Source: Halalkalibacter nanhaiisediminis (GTDB taxonomy: Bacteria; Bacillota; Bacilli; Bacillales; Bacillaceae_D). From it: DNA of 64,000 nt. Location of the stretch: contig NZ_VLKZ01000004.1 of the NCBI RefSeq assembly GCF_007830185.1, forward strand, positions 32,193 through 96,192. The letters are read 5' to 3'. The position numbers and the translations under genes are program-made. The notes under the pieces were generated by a model. It was not told the origin of the DNA. It was given only the letters and a program-made list of their open reading frames with translations, and did no database searches. Of this stretch, positions 44,048 to 51,706 are shown in pieces (the stretch's first letter is position 1; each line of letters opens with the position of its first letter).

Positions 44048-46678
44048 ATGGGGACGCTAGATCGCTTGATAAAGAGATTTCAGCAATTACTAGGTGGAGA
44101 TCAAGAAGATCGTAATTATCAATCCCAAAAACAAGAAGTAAATCCTAATGAAATAGAAGGTCATACATACGGTCCGATTGCAGATGGAAGGCGAACAAAT
44201 GAATCGCGAGTTCTCTATCATTATCCAAAGCAAGGGAAATTTCGTTTTCCTCTAATAGAAGATGAGGAAGAGAATAATCGAGCTAAGCGAAAAGCTTTTC
44301 ATGTGCGAGAGGAAGAGCTAAAAGAAGAGAGAAAAAAAATCTCAGATCAAAAGGTGAGTCAAGAGAAGAAGGTTGAAGTGCAGAAAGTGGATACAAGGTT
44401 TGGCAATCGTGATTTTAAACTAACCTCAGTTCCGTCACCAGTGTACGGATTTCGTGGACGTGAAGAGACAAAAAGTCGGATTGGAGATACTTTAACTGTT
44501 TCCCCATTTGAGAATAAAAAACAGCAAGATACTTCAGAAATTCCTTCTACTGCTTCACTTTTAGAAAAGCTTCAATCTGAACCAAGAGTAGAAGAGGAGC
44601 AAAAAACATCATTTGAAAAGCTAACCTTGATAGACGAGCCTGACTTTGTTGAGGAACTGTTACCGAATGAAGAAGTGACCGCAACACTAGAAACAGAAAC
44701 AACGAAAGAATCTATAATCGAAACGGAAACGGTTGAGGTAACTGAGGAATCAACGATCAATTCAGTGGAGGTTGAGGAAATAAAAGCATCAACAACCGTA
44801 CCTGCGGCGATTGAAGCAGCCGAGAAGTCATCGATTAATTCAGTGGAGATGGAGACAGCGGAAGCATCAATAGTAGAATCTGCAGAGGGTGAAGGAACAG
44901 AAAAAAAATCAACGATTGAATGTGATGAAAGTGAAGCAGCAAAAGCATATTCACCTATTGAATCAGTAGGTCGTGGAGCAGATGAAGAGACTGTTATAGA
45001 GTTTGATCATGAAAAGGTTGTGCAAACAGTAGAAGCTAATCAGATTCCAGCAGAAGAGTCAAGAAAGCAGGAAATAGTCGCTAGCGCTAGCGAAAAGCCA
45101 GTCGAACTCGTTGAAGAATCTCAATCAGAGTCGCCTGACGTAACGACTCCTTCTAAGTCATATAAAAAGCCAGCGATTCCATTTAATGTAATGATGCTTC
45201 CACAAGATCGCGGGAGTAAGCAGGCGCCGCAGCGAGTTGAAAAGCCAGTATCTTCAAATTATCAATTTCCAAGTATTCAATTACTTGATTATCCTCAGGT
45301 TCAACAAGAAGATGAGTCTGAGTGGTTAGAAGATCAAGGGATGCTGCTCGAAGAAACATTACAAAGTTTTCATGTGGATGCCAAAGTTGTTCATGTGACG
45401 AAGGGGCCGTCTGTTACTCGTTTTGAAATTCAGCCTGCACGTGGTGTGAAAGTTAATAAGGTAACAGGACTAACAGATGACATTAAACTAGCGTTAGCAG
45501 CGAAAGATATTCGAATAGAAGCACCAATCCCTGGTAAGAATACGATCGGAATTGAAGTGCCTAACCGAACATCGACTCCAGTATTTTTACGAGAGATATT
45601 AAGACGAGATGTGTTTGTGCGGCCTGATTCACCATTAACAGTCGCACTCGGTCTTGATATTTCTGGACAACCAATTGTCACTGATTTAAAGAAGATGCCA
45701 CATGGACTTGTTGCAGGGGCGACAGGTTCAGGAAAGAGTGTTTGTATTAACTCGGTCCTCATTAGTCTCCTTTTTAAGGCGAGTCCTGATGAAGTAAAGC
45801 TCATGCTAATCGATCCAAAAATGGTTGAGCTTGCTCCGTATAATGGCCTGCCGCATTTGGTTACACCTGTGATTACGGATGCAAAGCAAGCGACTGCTGC
45901 CTTGAAATGGGTTGTTCAAGAGATGGAGAGAAGGTATGAGCTTTTTAGTCAACAAGGAGTAAGAGATGTTGGCCGCTACAATAGTCTATATTCAGAAAGT
46001 CCTGATAAGCCTGCTCTTCCTTATATATTAGTTGTGATCGATGAATTAGCAGATTTAATGATGGTTTCGCCTCAGGATGTAGAAGACGCCATTTGTCGCA
46101 TTGCGCAGAAGGCAAGAGCATGCGGTATTCACTTATTGCTGGCGACACAGCGACCATCTGTTGACGTGATTACAGGTTTGATTAAAGCTAATATTCCAAC
46201 TCGTATTGCATTCTCGGTGTCGTCTCAAACAGATTCGCGTACTATTTTGGATATGGGCGGGGCGGAGCGCTTACTTGGACGTGGGGATATGTTGTTCCAT
46301 GAAAATGGGACACCTAAACCAGTACGAGTGCAAGGGACCTTTGTTTCTGATGAGGAAATTGAAGATATCATTGCTCATGTGAAAAAACAGAGGGATCCTG
46401 AATATCTACTGGAAATTGAACAGTTAAAGCGTGTGTCGGAGATTAGTGATAGTGATGATGAGCATTTTGAAGAGGCTTGTTACTTTGTGATCGAGCAAGG
46501 ATCTGCGTCGGCATCTAGTCTACAGCGTAAGTTTCGTGTAGGCTATAACAGGGCTGCACGCTTAATTGATATGATGGAAGAGAGAGGCATTATCTCAGAA
46601 GCAATGGGAAGTAAACCTCGCCATGTATTAGTTGATGAAATTGAGCTTGAAGAATTACTTTATCATAAAGAAGTCTAA
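44048..46678 (+). CDS. sftA: DNA translocase SftA (YtpS, FtsK/SpoIIIE family)
   Basis: An 876-residue soluble FtsK-type translocase that clears chromosome ends from the closing septum. There is no N-terminal membrane domain, which separates SftA from SpoIIIE. A long disordered acidic linker spans about residues 150-370 and holds four degenerate repeats of about 26 residues (233-323). The motor has Walker A GATGSGKSV (about 557-565), Walker B LVVIDELADL (661-670) and the QRPSVDVITG block. A winged-helix gamma domain (about 805-870) reads DNA polarity signals. The ribosome site before the ATG at 44048 is weak. Confidence 0.92.
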   Translation: MGTLDRLIKRFQQLLGGDQEDRNYQSQKQEVNPNEIEGHTYGPIADGRRTNESRVLYHYPKQGKFRFPLIEDEEENNRAKRKAFHVREEELKEERKKISDQKVSQEKKVEVQKVDTRFGNRDFKLTSVPSPVYGFRGREETKSRIGDTLTVSPFENKKQQDTSEIPSTASLLEKLQSEPRVEEEQKTSFEKLTLIDEPDFVEELLPNEEVTATLETETTKESIIETETVEVTEESTINSVEVEEIKASTTVPAAIEAAEKSSINSVEMETAEASIVESAEGEGTEKKSTIECDESEAAKAYSPIESVGRGADEETVIEFDHEKVVQTVEANQIPAEESRKQEIVASASEKPVELVEESQSESPDVTTPSKSYKKPAIPFNVMMLPQDRGSKQAPQRVEKPVSSNYQFPSIQLLDYPQVQQEDESEWLEDQGMLLEETLQSFHVDAKVVHVTKGPSVTRFEIQPARGVKVNKVTGLTDDIKLALAAKDIRIEAPIPGKNTIGIEVPNRTSTPVFLREILRRDVFVRPDSPLTVALGLDISGQPIVTDLKKMPHGLVAGATGSGKSVCINSVLISLLFKASPDEVKLMLIDPKMVELAPYNGLPHLVTPVITDAKQATAALKWVVQEMERRYELFSQQGVRDVGRYNSLYSESPDKPALPYILVVIDELADLMMVSPQDVEDAICRIAQKARACGIHLLLATQRPSVDVITGLIKANIPTRIAFSVSSQTDSRTILDMGGAERLLGRGDMLFHENGTPKPVRVQGTFVSDEEIEDIIAHVKKQRDPEYLLEIEQLKRVSEISDSDDEHFEEACYFVIEQGSASASSLQRKFRVGYNRAARLIDMMEERGIISEAMGSKPRHVLVDEIELEELLYHKEV
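44744..45016 (+). repeat. degenerate repeats inside sftA coding the linker
   Basis: Four imperfect units of 26-27 codons, with starts near ESTINSVE, KSSINSVE, KKSTIECD and EETVIEFD. They encode Glu, Ser, Thr and Ala-rich sequence and are visible at DNA level between the first two copies. Confidence 0.55.
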
Positions 46679-46695
46679 TTGAATGACCTTGTATC

Positions 46696-46724
46696 TTGTG
46701 TTCCGTTAAAAGGTTTTATATGAT
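46696..46724 (+). promoter_or_regulatory. SigA promoter of the nicotinate phosphoribosyltransferase gene
   Basis: TTGTGT (46696-46701) and TATGAT (46719-46724) with a 17-base spacer. An 80-base untranslated leader follows. Confidence 0.6.
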
Positions 46725-46811
46725 AGGAGAGATACATACTCTGAAAAACGACAAGTCTTGATAGAACGGTGTTGGAGACAAAGAGGGTCGGAAGCAAGGA
46801 GCACAGATGAA

Positions 46812-47912
46812 ATGAAGGAAATCACACTGAAATTAAAGGGCGAAATCAAGCGTTTGACGAATAAAACGTTCAAGTTTGACGATCGAATTAAAGAAGGATG
46901 GTTCTCAGCGGTTTATTTTTTGAAAACAAGAGAAATTGTTGAGAAGTATCGTCCGAATAATACGGTGACGATGCAATTCTTTCAGAAAGAACATGCGGTT
47001 TTATGTGGAACAGATGAAGTGATTGCTCTCATTCATACGTTTGCAAAAAATCCAGAGAATCTTGAAATTCGTTCATTAGAAGATGGAGATAAAATAAAAC
47101 CATTCGAAACAGTTTTTACAATAACGGGAAGATACGAGGATTTTGGGTATTTAGAAGGAATCATAGATGGTATTTTGGCACGACGGACATCTGTAGCCAC
47201 AAATGTTTATAATGTTGTGAAGGCCGCTCGTAAATCCGGTGTCCAAAAACCTATTATTTTCATGGGAGATAGAGACGATCATTATACTCAGCAAGCTGGA
47301 GACGGTTATGCTGCTTATATCGGTGGTTCGAAGGCTCAAGCGACTCATGCGATGAATGAGTGGTGGGGAAAGCAAGGAATGGGAACAATGCCGCATGCAC
47401 TCATTCAATTATTTCAAGGGGATGTCGTTGAAGCAACACGCGCATATAAAGAAACATTTCCTGAAGATGAGTTAATGGCTCTTGTTGATTATAACAATGA
47501 CGTTATTACTGATGCGTTAAAAGTAGCACGAGCTTTCGGTAGTGAACTAAAAGGTGTACGTGTGGATACATCAAGAACAATGGTCGATCGCTATTTCAGT
47601 CGCAACCCAGAAATTATGGGTTCCTTTGACCCTCGTGGTGCTAATCCTACCTTGTTGTTTGCTTTGCGAGAAGCTCTGAATAAGGAAGGGTTCCAACATA
47701 TCAAAATCATCGCTACTGGTGGTTTTAACGCTGAAAGAATTCAGGTGTACGAAGAAGCAGGAGTCCCTGTCGATATTTACGGTGTTGGCGGGAGCCTCTT
47801 GAAGCTAAATATTGGTTTTACTGGTGATAACGTTCTTTTGAATGGTGAACATGAAGCAAAAGCAGGGCGACGTTTTCGAGATAACCCACGTTTAGAATTA
47901 GTGGAGTTTTGA
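46812..47912 (+). CDS. nicotinate phosphoribosyltransferase family protein
   Basis: A 366-residue protein of the NAPRTase/quinolinate phosphoribosyltransferase fold, joining nicotinate and PRPP for NAD salvage. Family blocks are RRTSVATNVYNVVKAA (about residues 118-133), GVRVDTSR (about 252-259), IIATGGFNAERI (about 297-308) and VDIYGVGGSLL (about 317-327). It is shorter than the PncB type of about 490 residues, so it is a separate subgroup. The frame extends to 46758, but AAGGAGC before the ATG at 46812 supports that start. B. subtilis has no gene of this kind here, to my memory. Confidence 0.8.
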   Translation: MKEITLKLKGEIKRLTNKTFKFDDRIKEGWFSAVYFLKTREIVEKYRPNNTVTMQFFQKEHAVLCGTDEVIALIHTFAKNPENLEIRSLEDGDKIKPFETVFTITGRYEDFGYLEGIIDGILARRTSVATNVYNVVKAARKSGVQKPIIFMGDRDDHYTQQAGDGYAAYIGGSKAQATHAMNEWWGKQGMGTMPHALIQLFQGDVVEATRAYKETFPEDELMALVDYNNDVITDALKVARAFGSELKGVRVDTSRTMVDRYFSRNPEIMGSFDPRGANPTLLFALREALNKEGFQHIKIIATGGFNAERIQVYEEAGVPVDIYGVGGSLLKLNIGFTGDNVLLNGEHEAKAGRRFRDNPRLELVEF

Positions 47913-47995
47913 TTGCCCCACTCATTATCTTATGTGGGTCTTTTCTCCATGTTAGTTCATATACTATGGGGTGAATGTAGAGTATTAACCCTAAT

Positions 47996-48023
47996 TTGTG
48001 ATGACATTGTTTTCTGTTATAAT
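47996..48023 (+). promoter_or_regulatory. SigA promoter of murC
   Basis: TTGTGA (47996-48001) and a perfect TATAAT (48018-48023) with a 16-base spacer. It is immediately followed by a perfect inverted repeat. Confidence 0.65.
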
Positions 48024-48058
48024 GAGTCAATGACTCACATGGTGTAAGTCATTGACTC
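48024..48058. promoter_or_regulatory. perfect inverted repeat at the murC transcription start
   Basis: GAGTCAATGACT (48024-48035) and AGTCATTGACTC (48047-48058) are exact reverse complements, separated by 11 bases. Each arm carries its own short palindrome around TGACTC. The first arm covers the expected +1. It may be an operator for a dimeric regulator or an RNA stem-loop at the 5' end of murC mRNA; no T-run follows, so it is not a terminator. Confidence 0.6.
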
Positions 48059-48102
48059 CAAGAGACGCGAGAAAACCATGTGAATTTTTTGGAGGTCCAA
48101 CT

Positions 48103-49404
48103 ATGGGAAATTATCATTTTATTGGAATTAAAGGGTCTGGGATGAGCGCACTTGCGCAAATCCTTCACGATATGAATGAACATGTCCAAGGCTCAGATGT
48201 TGAAAAACAATTTTTTACTCAACGACCACTTGAACAAAAAGGAATACCTCTTTATCCATTTGATCGCAACAATATTAAACATGATCAACAAATTATTGTA
48301 TCAGCAGCTTATGGAGAAGATCATGAAGAGGTGCAGCGTGCAAATGAGCTTGGTCTTAACGTAAAAAAGTACCCTACATTTCTTGGAGAATTCATTCAGC
48401 AGTTCACTAGTGTTGCCGTTACAGGTTCGCACGGGAAAACGTCAACAACTGGATTATTGTCTCATGTACTTGGCTCGGCATTTCCGACTTCTTATTTGAT
48501 TGGTGATGGGACAGGAAAAGGGGAAGAGGATTCAACTTATTTTGTATTTGAAGCTTGTGAATATCGCCGTCACTTCCTTAATTATAAGCCTGATTACTGT
48601 ATTATGACGAATATTGATTTTGATCATCCCGACTATTTTAAGGATGTTCAAGATGTTTTCTCTGCCTTTCAAGAAATGGCTATGCAAGTAAAGAAAGCTA
48701 TTGTAGCTTGTGGGGATGACGAATATCTTCAAGGCATTCATGCAAATGTTCCTGTCGTATATTATGGTTTTGGAGAAGATAATGATTTTCAAGCTCGTAA
48801 TGTTGAAGCGACTGCGGAAGGTAGCAAATTCGATGTATATGTGAGAAATAATCTCTACGGTACTTTCATCATTCCAGGATATGGAAAGCACAGTGTTCTT
48901 AACGCACTTGCAGTGATTGCTCTTTGTCACTACGAAAATGTTTCCGCTGATGTCGTGGCTACGCATTTAAAAACGTTCCAAGGTGTTAAACGCCGTTTTA
49001 GTGAAAAGAAAATCGGAAATCAAATTTTGATTGATGATTATGCTCATCACCCCACTGAAATTGCAGCAACGATAGAAGCGACAAAACAAAAGTATCCAAC
49101 ACATAAAGTTGTAGCGATTTTTCAACCACATACGTTTACGAGAACAAAGACGTTTTTGAATGAATTTGCTGAATCATTAAAGCAAGCTGATGCTGTTTTC
49201 TTATGTGATATTTTTGGATCTGCTAGAGAGAATACTGGATCCCTTACGATTAACGACTTAATAGAATTAATTCCAGGAGCAACTTTAGCAACAGAAGATT
49301 CCATTGAAGTGCTTAAAGAGCATGAGGACAGTGTCCTTCTTTTCATGGGAGCTGGAGATATTCAGAAGTTCCAACAAGCATATGAACAACTATTATACGC
49401 ATAG
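48103..49404 (+). CDS. murC: UDP-N-acetylmuramate-L-alanine ligase
   Basis: A 433-residue cytosolic ATP-dependent ligase that adds L-alanine to UDP-MurNAc, the first amino acid of the peptidoglycan stem peptide. The ATP-binding motif is [11 protein letters not shown] (about residues 105-115), with [10 protein letters not shown] and [10 protein letters not shown] as further Mur-ligase blocks. The frame begins at 48052, but GGAGG lies correctly before the ATG at 48103 and gives the usual length. The substrate of this pathway's end product, lipid II, is handled by MurJ and the SEDS proteins above. Confidence 0.95.
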   Translation: MGNYHFIGIKGSGMSALAQILHDMNEHVQGSDVEKQFFTQRPLEQKGIPLYPFDRNNIKHDQQIIVSAAYGEDHEEVQRANELGLNVKKYPTFLGEFIQQFTSVAVTGSHGKTSTTGLLSHVLGSAFPTSYLIGDGTGKGEEDSTYFVFEACEYRRHFLNYKPDYCIMTNIDFDHPDYFKDVQDVFSAFQEMAMQVKKAIVACGDDEYLQGIHANVPVVYYGFGEDNDFQARNVEATAEGSKFDVYVRNNLYGTFIIPGYGKHSVLNALAVIALCHYENVSADVVATHLKTFQGVKRRFSEKKIGNQILIDDYAHHPTEIAATIEATKQKYPTHKVVAIFQPHTFTRTKTFLNEFAESLKQADAVFLCDIFGSARENTGSLTINDLIELIPGATLATEDSIEVLKEHEDSVLLFMGAGDIQKFQQAYEQLLYA

Positions 49405-49405
49405 A

Positions 49406-49453
49406 AAAAAAGACTGTCTTTGGCGCATATAGCGCTACGGACAGTCTTTTTCT
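49406..49453. terminator. bidirectional terminator between murC and the M29 gene
   Basis: Stem AAAAAGACTGTC with GACAGTCTTTTT and an inner GCGC/GCGC extension. T-runs occur on both sides. Confidence 0.82.
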
Positions 49454-50569
49454 TTATATAAGATTCTCTGGGTTTAGTGCATCTAATTCAGGTATAACAA
49501 ATCGTCCGTCTTTTCGAATTAGGACATCATCAAAATAGATTTCTCCACCACCATACTCTGCTCGTTGGATCATTACGATATCCCAATGGATAACAGAATC
49601 ATTCCCATTAGAAGCTTCTTCGTAGCATTGACCAGGAGTAAAATGGAAGCTACCATCAATTTTTTCATCAAAAAGAATATCTTTCATAGGGTCTTTAATG
49701 TATGGATTTACACCGATAGCGAACTCGCCGATATATCTAGCGCCTTCATCCGTATCTAAAATTTTATTGATGCGCTCAGTATCATTTGCTATTGCTTCAA
49801 TGATTTTACCATTTTCAAATGTGAAACGAATATTTTCAAACGTATATCCTTGATAAGGAGATGGTGTATTGTATGTGATTGTTCCATTAATAGAATCGCG
49901 AACAGGTGCCGTATACACTTCACCATCTGGAATATTACGCAATCCTGCACACTTTATTGCAGGAACGTCTTTGACCGAAAAGGTGAGATCTGTTCCAGGA
50001 CCTTTTATGTGGACTTTATTTGTGCGATCTAGTAAGGTAACTAGAGAGTCCATCGCTTTATCCATTTTGCTATAATCAAGATTACAAACATTAAAATAAA
50101 AATCTTCAAACGCTTCTGTGCTGGTATTAGCAAGCTGAGCCATTGAAGGAGATGGATAACGTAAGACCACCCATTTCGTTTTAGGTACGCGAATTTCACG
50201 GTGAACCTTGGTGCCAACTGTCTTTCCATGAAGAGCAAGCTTATCACTTGGTACATCTGAGAGTTCAGAAATATTATCCCCAGCGCGTAAGCCAATATAA
50301 GCATCCATCTCGCTCATAACCTGAGCTTCATATGTAGCTATCATCGTAAGCTGCTCCTCACTTGCACCCATTAGTAAGGAACGATCTACTTGATGGTCCT
50401 TTAGTAGCACAAATGGATAGCCACCAGCACGGTATGCTTCTTGAACGAGAGCAGTCACGAGCTCCCGTTGTAGGCCGAAATTTTCAATTAGTACTTTTTC
50501 TCCAGCTTGTAAATCAACTGAGTACGTGATTAAATTCTTTGCAAGGGTTTCAATTCTAGGGTCTCTCAC
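49454..50569 (-). CDS. M29-family aminopeptidase
   Basis: A 371-residue thermophilic-aminopeptidase-type (M29) enzyme using two metal ions. The blocks GPGTDLTFSV (about residues 196-205), GEVYTAPVRDS (about 220-230), IGEFAIGVNP (about 279-288) and the ending HWDIVM...GGEIYFDD fit the family and its metal ligands. GTG at 50569 behind AAAGGAGGAC. B. subtilis AmpS is related but longer (about 410), so I give no symbol. A cytosolic broad-range peptidase is likely. Confidence 0.87.
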   Translation of the reverse strand: MRDPRIETLAKNLITYSVDLQAGEKVLIENFGLQRELVTALVQEAYRAGGYPFVLLKDHQVDRSLLMGASEEQLTMIATYEAQVMSEMDAYIGLRAGDNISELSDVPSDKLALHGKTVGTKVHREIRVPKTKWVVLRYPSPSMAQLANTSTEAFEDFYFNVCNLDYSKMDKAMDSLVTLLDRTNKVHIKGPGTDLTFSVKDVPAIKCAGLRNIPDGEVYTAPVRDSINGTITYNTPSPYQGYTFENIRFTFENGKIIEAIANDTERINKILDTDEGARYIGEFAIGVNPYIKDPMKDILFDEKIDGSFHFTPGQCYEEASNGNDSVIHWDIVMIQRAEYGGGEIYFDDVLIRKDGRFVIPELDALNPENLI

Positions 50570-50687
50570 TCTTAAGTCCTCCTTTATGTTAACGTTCCTA
50601 TTTTAAACGAAATAGTTGGACCATCACAACTTTTGTGAAAAGAAGAAGGAACTCTGACTCAATTTATCGAATTTATTACTTTACCAT

Positions 50688-50713
50688 GTTTAGAAATAGC
50701 TGAATGTGGGTAA
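50688..50713 (+). promoter_or_regulatory. SigB-type promoter of ytxGH
   Basis: GTTTAG (50688-50693) and GGGTAA (50708-50713) with a 14-base spacer agree with the SigB consensus GTTTAA-N12-15-GGGTAT. ytxG and ytxH belong to the general stress regulon in B. subtilis, which supports the reading. Confidence 0.65.
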
Positions 50714-50766
50714 AAGCTTTATACATAACAAACGTAGAAAAGGTTATGAGGAGGTGAATCCGAAAA

Positions 50767-51186
50767 ATGGAAAGCTTATTATACATAAGTGCTTTGATTG
50801 CTGCTATTGCATTTGCTGTTTTAGTTATTTATCTTGTACGTACATTAAAATCAGCTAATCGCACTCTAGAACATGTTGCGAATACAATGGCTGGTTTAGA
50901 AAAACAAATAAACGGTATTACAAAAGAAACAGAGGAACTACTTCATCGTACAAACCGATTAGCTGATGATATTCAGGGAAAAACGGAATCGCTTAATACT
51001 GTCTTTTTATCTGTTAAGGAATTAGGTGATTCCGTAGGGCAAGTAAATCAGTCTATTCGTCATGTATCTAATACGATCCAGACACAGGCTGTGAAGCAAT
51101 CTGATCAAATTGCACAAGTGGTTCAATGGGGTAATGTTGCAATTGATTTCTATTCAAAGTTCAAGCTTAAAAAAGCAACAAAATAA
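50767..51186 (+). CDS. ytxG: DUF948 general stress protein YtxG
   Basis: A 139-residue protein with one N-terminal transmembrane segment (about residues 4-26) and a long coiled-coil helix, the DUF948 layout. The block LVIYLVRTLKSANRTLEHV is typical. It is the first gene of the SigB-dependent ytxGH pair. ATG at 50767 follows GGAGGTGA. Its cellular role is not known; it may be a membrane-anchored structural partner of YtxH. Confidence 0.87.
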   Translation: MESLLYISALIAAIAFAVLVIYLVRTLKSANRTLEHVANTMAGLEKQINGITKETEELLHRTNRLADDIQGKTESLNTVFLSVKELGDSVGQVNQSIRHVSNTIQTQAVKQSDQIAQVVQWGNVAIDFYSKFKLKKATK

Positions 51187-51214
51187 TTCAACATTACACA
51201 AGGAGGAGAAATAA

Positions 51215-51652
51215 ATGAGTGATATGAATACGAAAGATTTTCTAATTGGGTCATTGGTAGGTGGGATCGTTGGAGCATCAGCTGCTTTGTTACTTGCTCC
51301 AAAATCAGGGAAAGAGCTACGAAATGATTTAAACGAACAAGCACTTATTGCGCGTGATAAAACGAATCAAATTACAAATTCAGCTTATGAAAAAGGAAAT
51401 GAGTGGGCATCTTACGCTAAAGAAAAATCTTCTTCGATTGCTAAAGTTGTTACAGAACAGTCAAACCAAGTCGTAGACAAGGTGAAAGAAGTGACTGCTA
51501 ATGCTAAAACAGAGGCAGAAAAGGTGAAAGAAGATGCTGAAGATTTAGCAGGCGATGTGAGGGCGTCGCAAGAAGAAGTAGCAGATGCTGTGAAAAAAGA
51601 AGTCGATGACATTCAAGCAAAGCTAGAAGAAGAAGCCGAAAAGAGAAACTAA
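51215..51652 (+). CDS. ytxH: YtxH-domain general stress protein
   Basis: A 145-residue protein with a glycine-rich N-terminal membrane segment, FLIGSLVGGIVGASAALLLA (about residues 9-28), and PKSGKELR, the YtxH signature. The rest is a charged alanine-rich coiled coil with LEA-like heptads. It is co-transcribed with ytxG, 28 bases downstream. The usual third gene, ytxJ, is absent; instead a bidirectional terminator follows. Confidence 0.87.
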   Translation: MSDMNTKDFLIGSLVGGIVGASAALLLAPKSGKELRNDLNEQALIARDKTNQITNSAYEKGNEWASYAKEKSSSIAKVVTEQSNQVVDKVKEVTANAKTEAEKVKEDAEDLAGDVRASQEEVADAVKKEVDDIQAKLEEEAEKRN

Positions 51653-51660
51653 TTTATATG

Positions 51661-51706
51661 ATAAAGGGTTCGTTCCTAATTAATAGGAACGAACCCTTTA
51701 TTTTAT
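51661..51706. terminator. strong bidirectional terminator
   Basis: Perfect 18-base-pair stem (51661-51678 with 51684-51701) with a 5-base loop and T/A runs in both directions. It overlaps the last codon of the FtsA-like gene. Confidence 0.88.
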
